NCBI RefSeq assembly: GCF_026151205.1
Contig: NC_087073.1
Span: forward strand, 19,002,837-19,062,836
DNA length: 60,000 nucleotides
Direction: 5' to 3'
From: Bolinopsis microptera
Taxonomy: Eukaryota > Ctenophora > Tentaculata > Lobata > Bolinopsidae
Both the position numbers and the translations under genes were made by a program. The notes beneath the pieces are model-generated. The model was not told the DNA's origin. It saw only the letters and a program-made list of their open reading frames with translations, and did not search any database. Positions 11,601 to 22,299 of this stretch are shown here, piece by piece. How positions within the stretch are numbered: the first letter of the stretch is position 1; each line of letters opens with the position of its first letter.

Positions 11601-14600
11601 TCAGTCATTGCTGATTTCCCCGCGTGGTTCAGGTGTAAGCCGTCACGTGACAGGTGAGGAAGTCCGAAACATATGTTCTCAAAGAGTTTGAAATTTGGAG
11701 TTCTGAGTGACAGTTTGAGAAGTAATTCATTGAGATAGTTAATGCGTCTGTTCATGTTGTTGTAAGGATCAGCGGACATGGATGTGATGCAGTCAAAGAG
11801 GAATTGTGTAAGTACATGATAGGCGGATGCTTAATAGTTGGCAGTCAGTTCAAGTGCATATCATAAGAAATTTGTACCTTTAAAGCTCTGCTGAAAAGGA
11901 TCCAGTTCAGTGCTTTTTAAGAAGTAACATGGACCATGGTAGTAGGATTTGGCATCATATCAACACTTTGAAAGCTAGGACAATTATACACATCTAGGAT
12001 CTTATATCAAAATGATATGGCATTTCATATTATTCCATAGCTTTTCTATTGTTAGTAAAAAAGTAAAAAAGTTTTTTTTTTAAGTGAATAAAAATTTACC
12101 TATTTTAATGGCATCACATGTAGTTCGATAAAACAAGTAAATTTATATTTTAGCCAATTTTCGGACAACCCCTCATCCTTTCAGATAAGCAAAGATGAGT
12201 TCAATAAGATAGCCAAAGAGCTGCTAGGTGATACAAATATTCATGTCCACAATGAGTTTGTATTGGCTTTGTTGTTAAAATGTCAGCAGACCCATCGTGG
12301 GTTTAAAAGAGGTATGATAATTTAATTTAAAATCATGTTTACGTATATCCATTTATCCTTTTCGAAATGAAATTAAAAAAAAAAAACTTCTAAATATCAT
12401 ATAACTTGGATCGCTAGGAACAATTACTGTTTGAATTTTGAAAAATTGAAATGCATTTAGGTACTGTATAGTGTATCAATGTATCATCAAACTATTTCTT
12501 TTCGGTTGCCTGAATTCAACAATGAACATTTATTTGCTTAGTGGCTCAGTTGGTAAATCGGCCTGGCATTTCACGAGGTACCAGGTTCGATTCCCCGCTC
12601 TGTCTCTAGCCATGGGGTGAGCGTCGTCTATGCTCAGCTAAGGATCCTGAGTGCTCGAGAAATCGGGTGTGAGGGTTAAATGGGGAGCTGTCCATTGCAT
12701 TGAAGTCTCAGGCGAAGAAAGTATGGTACACACTACCTTAACCGTCACCAGCCTAATGTATAATTGAATCCTTCGGTTTCCTGTAATTGGCTGGTAACAC
12801 CCGTGTAATTAATATTGCTGTTGGAATGTAAGTGTTAGATTTTTTTTAATGAGTCCTACCATTTCATTTAACTTTAACAGGTATACCACTCAACATTAAC
12901 GGTTCCTGTGTTGAGAATCAGGGACACATGTTGGTGAGAAAGAGAGCACTTGAGGCTCGAGCTTTGCCTGGCAGGGCTGGTCTGGCGGTTCAAGACAGAG
13001 TTTTACCAGACGAAGACACCATAACCAGCAGATGTCTTACAGGGGCCTGGGAACATGACCTAGATGTCGTCAGCATGGATGTTGTGCCTCTGATAAAGAG
13101 CGCTCTTCAAGTTAGTTTATTCTAGATAATTTCATATCTTAGTGACTAATAAAACAGCTTAGTTACTAATAACTTAGTTAGTACTATCTACTCTTCAAGT
13201 TTTTTTGTTGTTGTTGATAATTTCATAACTTGTTAACTAATATAATAGCTCTTAGGTTTATAATTATTTTGACTTTCACAGTCAATACGTAAACTTATTG
13301 TTAATGACAATTGATTGCATACATTACAAACTCGATTCTTAGATTTAATCTTTTCAATCACAGATGTATATGCAGAAGATACTGACGGATTGCACAAAGG
13401 TATGCAAAGCATATCACATGGACGAGCACAACATTCCTTTTGGATTCAACCAGCCACATCCGACTGATAGTGTTGAGCAACTACCCAGTTTAATTGTACT
13501 TAGTAAACGGTTAGTTACATTTTTGCTAATATTTTATCGTTCTTTTTTAACTTTTGATAATTCAAGGTCGTTATTTGAAGAAAAAAAAAAGAATACTATT
13601 TCTACAGTAAACAATAGTGAATCATTATTTTTAATAAAGATCTTCAGCAATCGTCCAATCGACTTGAATATTAAAACCTCTTTTCTGAAATTAATGGCTA
13701 CAGTATAATTATGTTCGTCTAAAAGATAGATAATAGTAACTTGTAAGGAAACATATAATAAGAGTCATATTGTTGTGAAAAATATTAGCATTAAATATTA
13801 AAATAGTCTAAATTGCCTTCTTGTGAAGCTCAATTGCTCGTCGTTACAGCATTTTATCATTCTTGCAAACTGTCTCTAGCAAGTAAAGCCAACAGCAACC
13901 CACTCAATATTCCATGAATATTCATTAGCCCGGCCACGCCGATCAGCGCTCGGAGTTTTAATGTATATCCGAAATGAGGTGGGTGTGCTACTGTAGATTT
14001 CTGAGCTGCCAGTAGTGTCCCAGTGAGCAGTTGTTCCGTCAAGGGATGTTGTGATTGTGGGAATGCTGACGAAACCACACCCGCTCATATCCACATCTGT
14101 ATAGATTCCAGTTGAGCTGAAGTTGACCCAATTCGTTGTCTTCTTACCTGGTTAAAAATATAATAAATTTGTTCATCAGATCATGCAGTAAATTGCTTCT
14201 CAGACGATCTCCTAATTTTACATAGCTTTTGCCGTACACTGCAACTGCTACTTTTTTGTTCCAATTCGTACCTCATGATCTATCAAATAGCTAAATATTC
14301 ACATGATATCTTTACCTGTTGTTCCTGCGCATACTTTAGCACACCTCTGATCTTTCACTCCATCCTCAGCACTTACAATTGTAACCTCCCTAAAAATAAT
14401 ATATTTCAATATATCAGTCGTCAATACATCTGCATTTTTGCAGAACTCTCCTAGCATGAATTAAATTAGATTCAATTGATTAAAGCACGTGTTATTCCTT
14501 ATATATAAACTCCATTCGTTCACAGTGGTATACTGTCACAACCTATATCTTGGGCTCTAAGGCAACATACCTTGACATCAGAGATAGATCCTCTTTGACT

Positions 14601-16929
14601 TCTTCAATAGCAGCATCAGTTGAGGTGAAATGTTCTGTAACTGCCCGTACATCATCAGCCAATGCTGTCAGTGTTGAGTTCTGTTCTGTTTCCACATTAT
14701 CGATCTTATTCCTCAGCTCAGTAATGGCTTCCGAGTGCGACTTCTTCAAAACCTCGATCTCCGTTTTACGTTCAGCTACACTGCAATATGAGTAGGGATA
14801 AAAACATAGTTATCATTTTTGTTGTTGTTGATAATATTGCAACTTAGTCGTTATTAAAGCTTTACAAACCAACATTGTGCATATAAAATAATTCATGATA
14901 GTGTATTAAAGTATTAGACTGTTAGCTCGCTTCATAAGCATGTCATCTTCGTTCCAAAACTTTTTATGTCCTAGCATACACTCCTTGATAGTTATCTTGA
15001 TCTAGTAGTAGTATCTTTGTTTCACACAATAGAGCATAAGTTTTGTGGTTTATCCACTGGGCTTAGAGTTTGTGTTTAAGCTACCAAATTTTATTATTAT
15101 TTATTATTATAAATACCTGAATACATGATTAAATGATAAAACTACGTATTGCCAAGATGTTCTACTTACGATAGCATGACTTGAACGATTTTGTTGGTAA
15201 GTTGGGTGACGAGGTCGTTCAGAGACACAATGTTTTGTATAGACACAACCAGCAAATCTTGTAGCTCCTCGGCCTCTTTTGGCGGCCTCGCACGGTTCAA
15301 CAGTTCCTGGGGAGATGTATTATACCACTTGTTATACCTTTAAATAGGCAGTTAACAAATTAGAGCATCCAAAGATGGCCTGTAAAATTCTGGATGCATG
15401 GATTTTGTAGCATTTATTTAACACTATTTACGGGGAATAATGACTTAAATTAATGTCGCATTGGCTGCAGTGAAGGCAATCACAGACCTCATCATGCTCT
15501 TCAGTTGTGGCCATATTAATCACCAAAGCAAATGCAAAAACCACGATCAGGCGCAACATAACTGTACTTGAGGAAAAGTTTATACTTCACAAAACAGTGT
15601 CAATCAGATTGGCTCTAGCAACAAAATTGCTACCGTCAACAAGTGCTCGTTCTTATATAGCATCTTGTTGGCACTTGTTAAGACAGATTCTCCTCTTCTC
15701 AGGCTGATAAGGTTGAGAGGTCATCCCCCTTCATTACTATGGGATCGCCTACTCGATGAAGTGCAGTGAAATAGAACATTCGACCATAAGATTTATCAAA
15801 ACATTATGTGGTTATCATCCAACTTTTTCAAAGTATAGATAAGTTAAGTGTCTTGGATTCTGTCTAAAATTGAGTAGGGTGATGAAAAGTGAAGCTCCGA
15901 ATAAATTAGATAATAAAATTGTGGTGAGAACGTTATTTATATCTTCTTATCAGATACTAGGAACCATCAGTTTGGCACGACTACCTTGCTGTCATTACAT
16001 TTATAAACTTTATTGTTGGTTCAACGGATATCAAGCCTGATAACTGAACATGTGCAGGAACACACTTAATTGTCAGAAGATTGTTTGATGTGTAAACGAA
16101 ACTTTAAATCCGTGATCAATGTAAAATAACATTCATCACGGAGCACGTAAAACATTGTAACCAAATCCCCAAAACTACAGCTGACTGTGAAATATACATA
16201 GTATTATGAGGAATTTGGGACAAACTCTAAACTGCAAACCCCGATGCGGGACATGGATATAAAGTGGAGGTGTGATCTGGCGTAGATCGGACTTAGTTCC
16301 GTCCTAGTAGTAGTAGTAGTAGTAGTATTAGTAGAAGTAGTTATGGGCTCCAAGTTAAATTATAAATGTATCCAGGAACTCCGAAAGAACGTACAAGATG
16401 GCAGATTGTATATGTGAGGAGAGGAATCTCAGCAAAACTAACATCACCATTCCACATTTAATTCAGGTGAGCTTCTATTTAACTGTATATAAATAGTGAA
16501 TAGTGATGTTAGTAGTAACGATATTAAAGTCATGTATAATTATTTTTAACCATCTCAGCTTTTCTTATCTAGTCACACCGCACACGTACGCATATAACAA
16601 CATGGTTACAAATTTCATTTCTTGTCAAATTTTATTTAAAACGTAGATCTTCAACAATACCATACACGATCGACGATGGTATTCGATATTTGGAAATTTT
16701 ATTTAATGATTAATTAAGGAGCCACATGTCTCAGGTATTGCACAAGTTAAAATCTAAGAAGATAGGACTGATGAATATAGAGAGAGCGCAGTGTCTCCAG
16801 ACGACCAAACAGCGGAGTCCTCACACAAAGCTTGTCAGCTCTACACTCAACAAGATATTCGACAAGGGCACCACCCTCAGCGACACTTCCGACTTGACTA
16901 TCAAATATAAATCTACTGGTGTTTCTTGA
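5667..16929 (+). CDS. TADA1: Transcriptional adapter 1, SAGA complex subunit (six exons)
   Basis: Exons 5667-5777, 12185-12311, 12881-13110, 13364-13509, 16376-16466 and 16735-16929 give 900 nt and 299 aa (human TADA1 has 335). All junctions are GT-AG with compatible phases. Exon 1 (NSQRYWKTTRLWYKNQ) and exon 2 (ISKDEFNKIAKELLG, then HNEFVLALLLKCQ) match the conserved TADA1 N-terminus and share its exon junction. Exon 3 has the WEHDLD block and exon 4 the KVCKAYHMDEHNIPFGF block. Exons 5-6 (ITIPHLIQVL...GLMNIER) are assigned from a weaker resemblance to the TADA1 C-terminus plus matching phase. TADA1 is a histone-fold-type structural subunit of the nuclear SAGA coactivator. Intron 1 (6.4 kb) holds an antisense LINE, intron 2 a SINE, and intron 4 an antisense gene. 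Exons 1-4 are certain; 5-6 are likely. Confidence 0.85.
6388..10770 (-). pseudogene. LINE ORF2: Cys-rich finger, AP endonuclease, reverse transcriptase (broken)
   Basis: From ATG 10770: PHD-like cysteine clusters, then the endonuclease landmarks FSLNVRSLHKN, RGGGLVLYV, GDFNIDL and SDHLA. The frame shifts near 9095 and again near 8860. The RT follows with DYSKAVDLLEH, YGIPQGSILGPLLF and the YADD catalytic box (at about 8020-8030). A stop interrupts the thumb near 7945, a foreign 695-bp block sits at 7201-7895, and the C-terminal region resumes at 7206 and ends at 6388. Such proteins nick DNA and reverse transcribe element RNA at the target. Two frameshifts, one nonsense codon and one insertion leave it inactive. 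Confidence 0.85.
7201..7895. mobile_element. 695-bp unclassified insertion in LINE RT
   Basis: Flanked by direct copies of TATAGTG (7194-7200 and 7896-7902), and it separates two RT segments that are contiguous in the family. No terminal inverted repeats, poly-A tail or ORF are evident. It could be a solo LTR or a SINE-like sequence. Confidence 0.6.
11498..11825 (-). pseudogene. LINE ORF1 remnant: SGNH-esterase C-terminus
   Basis: The minus-strand frame contains SRDGLHLNHAGKSAMTDCW, the GLHLN block with the catalytic His of SGNH-type esterase domains found in CR1/L2 ORF1 proteins. The frame is open upstream to about 11825, where similarity stops, so the element is 5'-truncated. It ends at a stop at 11498, about 730 bp before the ORF2 start. 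Confidence 0.7.
12537..12850 (+). mobile_element. tRNA-derived SINE in TADA1 intron 2
   Basis: An A box (TGGCTCAGTTGG, 12542-12553) and a B box (GGTTCGATTCC, 12584-12594) sit about 30 bp apart, as in a tRNA-type Pol III promoter, followed by about 230 bp of unrelated body and a T-rich 3' end. There is no acceptor-stem pairing or anticodon-arm geometry for a working tRNA. Confidence 0.75.
13876..15559 (-). CDS. Secreted coiled-coil protein with C-terminal beta-sandwich-like domain
   Basis: Five exons (15488-15559, 15170-15306, 14571-14780, 14316-14389, 13876-14147) total 765 nt and 254 aa, with GT-AG junctions and matching phases. Residues 1-20 form a signal peptide (MLRLIVVFAFALVINMA). Exons 2-3 encode helical heptad-rich sequence with many E, K, L and S, a likely coiled coil for oligomerisation. 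Exons 4-5 add a cysteine pair (RCAKVCAG) and a C-terminal region of alternating W/Y/T/S strands (GCGFVSIPTITTSL, TSFRIYIKTPSADRR, WNIEWVAVGF). I recall similar domains in uncharacterised secreted proteins of marine invertebrates, but the family has no name I can give. The gene lies antisense in TADA1 intron 4 with its own TATA box. An adhesive or lectin-like role is a guess. Confidence 0.8.
15653..15660 (-). promoter_or_regulatory. TATA box of the nested secreted-protein gene
   Basis: CTATATAAGA on the minus strand, about 94 bp before the ATG at 15559. Transcription would start near 15625, leaving a 65-nt 5'UTR. Confidence 0.6.
16305..16340. repeat. (AGT)n microsatellite
   Basis: About ten AGT units with two interruptions, 35 bp before TADA1 exon 5. 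Confidence 0.9.
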
Positions 16930-16939
16930 ACAAGTTTTA

Positions 16940-16945
16940 AATAAA
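16940..16945 (+). terminator. TADA1 poly(A) signal
   Basis: AATAAA 11 bp after the TADA1 stop codon. Confidence 0.6.
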
Positions 16946-18360
16946 GTTTTCACCATTTAAACAACTGGGAGAATAACAACTGTAATATTTCACCGCTGAT
17001 GATACCAGCTGAAGGCAGCTGATATAAGAATATTTATGAGAATTTTGAGAAGATTTAAAGAATATAGCAGGAGTGTGCTTACTTTTTCTACTTTCGAGCT
17101 GGAACATCAAATCATGATCACTGTTAGTGGTCGTCGTGTAACAAAGCTTGTGTTGTGAATTTAAAGTTAGCTTTGACTGTGTTAAACAAGTATTATACTT
17201 GTATTATACTGCAAGTTTTATACATGGCACTGTGTGTATTTAGTTCATTCAATAATGTGATCGGTTGTGGTAACAATCGTATATTGCGTATTTGATGTCT
17301 GCAAATTAGATGGCTGAGATGAACTTGATTGGTAGTTCAAACTCATGAATATTCAGACAATATTATCCCTTCAGTCATAGGTGCAGATTTCGTTTTGAGG
17401 TGAACTTTTAAGTTCCCGAGAAATTTTCTTAAGTTTGCTTTTTTTTTCCTCCTCGGGCACATTCGTAACCTACTGGCCAGGTAAACCTAAACTACATATT
17501 ATATTGACCGTTATGTACGTCGGTATCTGTTGAGGAGCCAAATCATCTGAAAAGCCCTAAACCTATATTTTGCTCAGGCACGTAGCCAGGATTTTTCTTT
17601 GGAGGGGGGGGGGGGGGGGCTGTCGGCAAGCGAAGCTGCAAGCTGTGGCAGGGGTCTGGGGGCGCGGCCCCCAGCGGGGTCCAGGTAAGGGGCGGACCCC
17701 ATTGGCGAGGGCTAGGGGGGCGCAGCCCCCCGGAAAAATTTTGCGAAATAGGGTGTTTTAAGCTAAATTGAAAGTTTAATGAATTTACAAAAATGTATGG
17801 TTTGGCATAATCATTGCCTACAATCCTGACCTGAGTAATTTATCCCTTTGAGACTTTATTTTGGGTTGAAAATTGAGTTTATCGAGAGGAAGTGAAAAAT
17901 CTCTGGTTCAAATTTGGATTTGAAGCCATGTAACTTACTTTTTTCTGTTGAGGTCAATTCTTTGCGCAGAAAGCGTTCGATTTTAGGGGAAAAATTTATG
18001 TTTGCTTTTAATTTTTATGGTGCCGACGGCACCTGAAATCGACGAAATCTGCAGGGGTGCCTTCAGTACTGTAGTCTGTAGCTGAACATTAAACTTCATA
18101 GAAAACCGTGAATTCGAATTTTAGCCATATTATTCCGTAATAAATTTCAAACCCAATGTTCATGATATATGCAACTATCAGCAAACAGGTTGAGGTACGA
18201 TACACATGGTAGTTATTAAGCAAATTGAGTTTCAAGAATCAGCCATTCAAATTAGGGTTCGCGGTAAACCTGTCGGCTCTGTTGATAGCCTCTAACTTTA
18301 TAAGAGAACACACTTATTATAAGCCTAATATAAAACCTGTTCAGGGTCAGCCAATGAAAC
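16946..18360. other. TADA1-RRN3 intergenic spacer
   Basis: AT-rich DNA without a supported gene, apart from the GC-rich repeat-like block at about 17577-18056. Confidence 0.5.
17577..18056. repeat. GC-rich transposon-like repeat with poly-G
   Basis: Begins GGCACGTAGCCAGGATTTTT and carries an 18-bp G run and the phrase GGGGCGCAGCCCCC. Such sequences are typical of non-autonomous DNA-transposon copies in many animal genomes. A palindrome GGTGCCGACGGCACC lies near 18020. I could not find a matching inverted end, so boundaries are uncertain. Confidence 0.4.
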
Positions 18361-19929
18361 ATGTCCACGGTGGTCCTCAAGAAACTTACCCTGGCCAACT
18401 GTTCACCCGAGGGACTGGCTCAAATAATCAAAGACAAGAAAAAGGTCAAAGATATAAACTACCGTGCCTTTCTCTACCTTCTCAAAACGAGCGGTTCAGC
18501 AGATGATAAGAACACGTACCTTGCAATACTGCGGAATCTTACCATGGTGGTAGCTCTGTTTGATAAGGATTGTGAGGACGTGTTTCAAGAGATAACCAGT
18601 TTTCAGTGGGAGAAACTAGATGGCAAATTCCGGGGGATCACTAAGCAGTTTTTAATTTCGTTGATCAGTTCTCAGCCTTTCTATACCAATAAGGTTATTG
18701 ATAGATCTATCAGAAATCTGTCTCTTGTTGACAATGATGAGAAGATAATTATTCATGGTACAAATTTAGAGCTTCTTAAGTTTATCTCTGAAAATATGCC
18801 CACTTACATGAAATTCATCCAGCAAAAAGTCTTGTCGAACTTTCCTCACAAATCCAAGCCCTTGCTGGATCATCAGGCTTACATTAATAACATTTTGAAA
18901 CTGGGTGAACTGATACCCTCCTATTTCAATGATATCATCATGACTATCAACGAAAGATTGATAAAGATTGATGTTGACATATCCCGGTCCCCATTTGCTG
19001 TCGAGAAAGATGAACTTTTTTCGTTCGAGGAAAGCCAGAGGTCATCTGATGATGAAATAACGGAAAAACTGGACGTGATTCTGTCACAGTTTTTACAGTA
19101 CATGAGAGACAACACTTCTGAGGAAAATGTGGGGCGATGGTGCAAGGTCCTACTTCTAGGGTTCGATGCACACATTCTCAAAGCCCACATTCCTCCAAAT
19201 GTGCCGTTCATTTTATTCTACTTTTTCAACATTCATTCCAGTCTCAAGACGGTGGTGCTCGATTATTTTTGGTCGGTGTTTGCTGATAGAAACCAGCCAG
19301 CCATCATACGACAAAGTGGTATTATGTATCTAGCAAGCTTTACAAATCGGTCAGCGTCAGTTGGGAAGGGCGATTTGAAGAAGATAATGCTCTCAACTGC
19401 TACCTGGTGCCACACTTACATCTCGAACAATGATGAGATTTCAGTAAAATGTAATCACACAGCTTTCTACGCTGCCTGTCAGTCTCTGTTTTACATGTTT
19501 TGTTACCGACACAAAGAAATTTTCTCTTCTTCAGAATACAAAATGTTCCTCGACAAGGTAGATCTACATCTCATAGTTCATTGTAAACTGAATCCCTTAA
19601 AACATTGCAATCAGCACATTCTCAGAATGTTCAACAAGCTCACTAATATGTACGAGATTGTAGCGTGTTCCCCTGTTATTGAGAGGAATTCCCGGATGTT
19701 GCTTCCCTCAACTCAGTTGATTGGAAATGAGGAGTATCCTTTTAAAAGCTGCTTACTTAATTTAACTTCAAAATTTATTCAGCCATATTTTAGAGATATG
19801 GAATGTTCAAATGAATTTCAGTCTGAGTTCAGACAATATAAAATATCCGAGAACTTTGAAGATTGGGATAATGTCATTGGTGAAACTTCTATTGCTATGT
19901 CTCCTGATTTTCAGGCAATGTCCTTATAG
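18361..19929 (+). CDS. RRN3: RNA polymerase I initiation factor RRN3/TIF-IA, single exon
   Basis: 522 aa in one uninterrupted frame (human RRN3 is 651 aa with many exons). Blocks diagnostic for the family are visible: RLIKIDVDISR, NQPAIIRQSGIMYLASF, FYAACQSLFYMFCYRHK, LNPLKHCNQHILRMFNKLTN and SPVIERNSRMLLP. RRN3 is a HEAT-repeat protein that docks on Pol I and the SL1 factor at rDNA promoters, and it is the growth-regulated step of rRNA synthesis. The C-terminal tail after residue 500 is short and acidic. The start at 18361 gives the expected N-terminus; an AG-rich acceptor-like CAG lies about 20 nt upstream. Intronlessness could mean intron loss or an ancient retrocopy. The stop is only 250 bp before the ZCCHC4 ATG. 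Confidence 0.93.
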   Translation: MSTVVLKKLTLANCSPEGLAQIIKDKKKVKDINYRAFLYLLKTSGSADDKNTYLAILRNLTMVVALFDKDCEDVFQEITSFQWEKLDGKFRGITKQFLISLISSQPFYTNKVIDRSIRNLSLVDNDEKIIIHGTNLELLKFISENMPTYMKFIQQKVLSNFPHKSKPLLDHQAYINNILKLGELIPSYFNDIIMTINERLIKIDVDISRSPFAVEKDELFSFEESQRSSDDEITEKLDVILSQFLQYMRDNTSEENVGRWCKVLLLGFDAHILKAHIPPNVPFILFYFFNIHSSLKTVVLDYFWSVFADRNQPAIIRQSGIMYLASFTNRSASVGKGDLKKIMLSTATWCHTYISNNDEISVKCNHTAFYAACQSLFYMFCYRHKEIFSSSEYKMFLDKVDLHLIVHCKLNPLKHCNQHILRMFNKLTNMYEIVACSPVIERNSRMLLPSTQLIGNEEYPFKSCLLNLTSKFIQPYFRDMECSNEFQSEFRQYKISENFEDWDNVIGETSIAMSPDFQAMSL

Positions 19930-20154
19930 AATATGCTGGATTTTGTTGACTTCGTATAATTTGATATTTCAACAGTATTTTTGGTGTACATGTAGATACT
20001 TAAATGATGATTTTAAAACTAAACGTTTCTATTCGTTTCAAAATAAGATAAAACTACAGTTTACAGTTTACACTGTATAAAATAACGATTTTAATGCTAT
20101 AATAAGTGATGATTCCTTGTCAGCTTCTTATTTAGGTTTTTTTGCTGCTGATAA

Positions 20155-20160
20155 AATAAA
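20155..20160 (+). terminator. Only AATAAA between RRN3 and ZCCHC4
   Basis: Lies 226 bp after the RRN3 stop and 19 bp before the ZCCHC4 ATG. If RRN3 uses it, its 3' end overlaps the ZCCHC4 coding start. Confidence 0.4.
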
Positions 20161-20179
20161 ACTAATATATTGATCAGGT

Positions 20180-21837
20180 ATGCATATAAAAGCAGAACAT
20201 GGCAGAGAGGGAACTGGGGTGGAAGTAATCCTTCCGACCCCTGCTGACGCACCTCACTGTGTACATGGTCCAGCTTTGCTTTTTGAGCGCTTTGCTCAGG
20301 GAGACGATGAACACAAGAAGTTTTTTGCCTGCAGTGCATATAGAAACAGAAAAGACTGCTCACTTTACGTTTTGTTGGATAAGCCTTGGTCCAAAACAAA
20401 GCTAGAAGAACGATTGAATATATTCCAAGAAGAGAGAAAGAAAAGGAAGTGGTTCGTGAGCAACACCGAGAGATCAGCCCGAGTTCAGACCATCAGAACG
20501 GCAGCTAATATGCAGTTCTGCCAGACTTGCTCTATTTTTGTTGTTGAACCAGACGAGCCTGGGTTGCACACCGATCACACTCTTGAGAGGACCAACTACA
20601 AGTCTGTTACAAACCCCTCTACTCTGATGAACGCTCTTACTGCCAACGAAGGAAATGCTCAGTATTTGTTCGCACCTGAAACCACTGACTTCATCACAAA
20701 ACTGATTACCGAAAAGAAGTTTTCTCATCTGCTTTGTCTGGGGACACCTCGTATCCACGAGATATTTAGTACAGGAAAGAAACCAAAGACCATGCTACTT
20801 GATCTAGATGACAGGTTCATTCAGTTCTACCCTCCAACTGTGTTCCAGCACTACAATATGGCCTCTAACTTCTTCTTCGAAGAGGAAGGAGAAAAGTATC
20901 TGAGGATGTTTTTGAAAAAGTCGAAGAAAGTGGCGTTGGTGTTGGATCCTCCCTTTGGGGCGCTGGCACGAGTTATCAGTAACAATATAGACCAACTAAA
21001 AGCCTTGGTTAAGGAAATAAACCCGGAGGCTGAGATCGTTGTTTACTGGATATTCCCTCATTTCCTTTCGAAGCACATCACAGAAGTACAGCCTACTCTT
21101 AAGATGTGCCACTTCATGGTGGAGTATGAGAACCATCCTGTATTCAAGAAAAACAACAGCACCAAATCTCCTGTCAGGATCCACACTGACCAGCCCCTAT
21201 CTGAGATAACCCTCCCAGATGAGAACTATAAGGAATGCGAGAAGTGCAAGTCTGGGGTACCCAAAGAGGTGATACACTGCACCAAGTGTGGGTGTTGCCC
21301 TCCGATAAACAGGACCACTAAGCACTGTGTCAAGTGTGAGAGATGTGTTAGAGATCATTATCTTCACTGTGACGTGTGTGAGGGGTGTCGTCCTAGTGTT
21401 CATCACTGTAAATCTCCATCTGTCTGCCACAGGTTAGTATTTATTTGATTATTTTATTATTCATTTCGTTGGTTTGGTGACTCTTATTATACTCTTGTTA
21501 TAACATGTGAACCACACGTACAAATCGAGTCTGTGGTAGGTTTATGTTTTATTATTGTATAAGTTGTATGACACTATTATTAATATTTTTTTTCGTCAGG
21601 TGTCAGCAGCCCGGGCACAAGAGAAGATACTGTCCGTTTGTTACTGGCAAGATTCCAAGTGGAACAGAAAAAACCCCTGCTGCTGTAGTTACTATTCCTG
21701 AGGAGAAGAAATCTGATGGAAAATCATATTTTACACTTTCCACTGACGAGGAGAAGAAGAATTTGAGAAAAGAAAGAAAAAGGAAAAATAAAGAGGCAAA
21801 GATAACAACAAAGAAGATTAAAGTGGCGGAAGATTGA
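20180..21837 (+). CDS. ZCCHC4: 28S rRNA N6-adenosine methyltransferase ZCCHC4 (two exons)
   Basis: Exons 20180-21432 and 21600-21837 give 496 aa (human 513). In order: a GRF-type zinc finger (CVHG at 27-30, C51, C60), the methyltransferase core with the m6A catalytic motif DPPF at 256-259, a YWIFPHFLSK block, a cysteine/histidine-rich DHHC-like zinc cluster (about 355-412) and a CCHC knuckle (C416, C419, H424, C429) that the intron splits. The tail is a basic Lys-rich stretch. In human the enzyme methylates one adenosine of 28S rRNA in the nucleolus and supports translation. All catalytic residues appear intact. AG lies two bases before the ATG (ATCAG|GTATG). The gene follows RRN3 by 250 bp on the same strand. 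Confidence 0.95.
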
Positions 21838-22299
21838 CACGATTGTATCTCCCCTAGTTCACTTTTTAAACATTTTTAAGTCCGTTTTTATATGTCCCGA
21901 TAGTATTGTCGTGTATTTGGCTTACACGACGTACTTTAATTGACTAAGATTTATGGTGGAGGGGTTTTAGAGATGTGACATGTCCACTGTTTTATTATAT
22001 AAATATGATTTTAAAAATATTTAGCATTTTTTTTTGCAGCTTCGATTTTCATTAATTTATTAGTTGGTTACGTTACGTATATCATTTTATTCTAACTTAT
22101 TGCCACGGGTTAAAAGGTGTTTGATTTCATTCTCACTGAGTTTTTAAGTCTCACTTGGAAATTAATCACACGGTTACCCACAATCCGATATTTATCCAGC
22201 TTCAAAAATTGGTTTGACATTAAATCACTGGTAAAATAGTTAATAATATTTATTTAGCTTCAAAAATCGTTCGATATTTAACCACTGGTCCATTAGAAA
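21838..22299. other. ZCCHC4-KHDC4 spacer
   Basis: Short AT-rich spacer holding the ZCCHC4 3'UTR and the KHDC4 5' region. A 30-bp phrase around TTCAAAAATYGGTTYGA is repeated at about 22198 and 22258. No other feature seen. Confidence 0.5.

Larger units (their letters stand above)
6312..11825 (-). mobile_element. CR1/L2-type LINE, degraded, in TADA1 intron 1
   Basis: About 5.5 kb antisense to TADA1. Order 5' to 3': the C-terminal part of an esterase-like ORF1, an AT-rich spacer with short tandem repeats, ORF2 with cysteine-rich finger, endonuclease and reverse transcriptase, then a short 3' region ending in ATAAC-type microsatellite (plus-strand TTATG repeats at about 6318-6345). Esterase ORF1 and microsatellite 3' ends are known for CR1/L2 elements. 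Frameshifts, a nonsense change and a 0.7-kb insertion make it dead. Confidence 0.85.

Noticed and set aside
12541-12600. Possible tRNA gene (A and B box)
   Set aside because: The boxes are good but acceptor and anticodon stems do not pair, and a 230-bp non-tRNA body follows; called a SINE instead.
16397-16929. Separate two-exon small gene starting MADCICEERN
   Set aside because: Splice phases and terminal similarity fit TADA1 exons 5-6 better, and the total TADA1 length becomes normal.
17570-17761. 63-codon Gly/Arg-rich ORF
   Set aside because: Arises from the GC-rich repeat and its poly-G tract.
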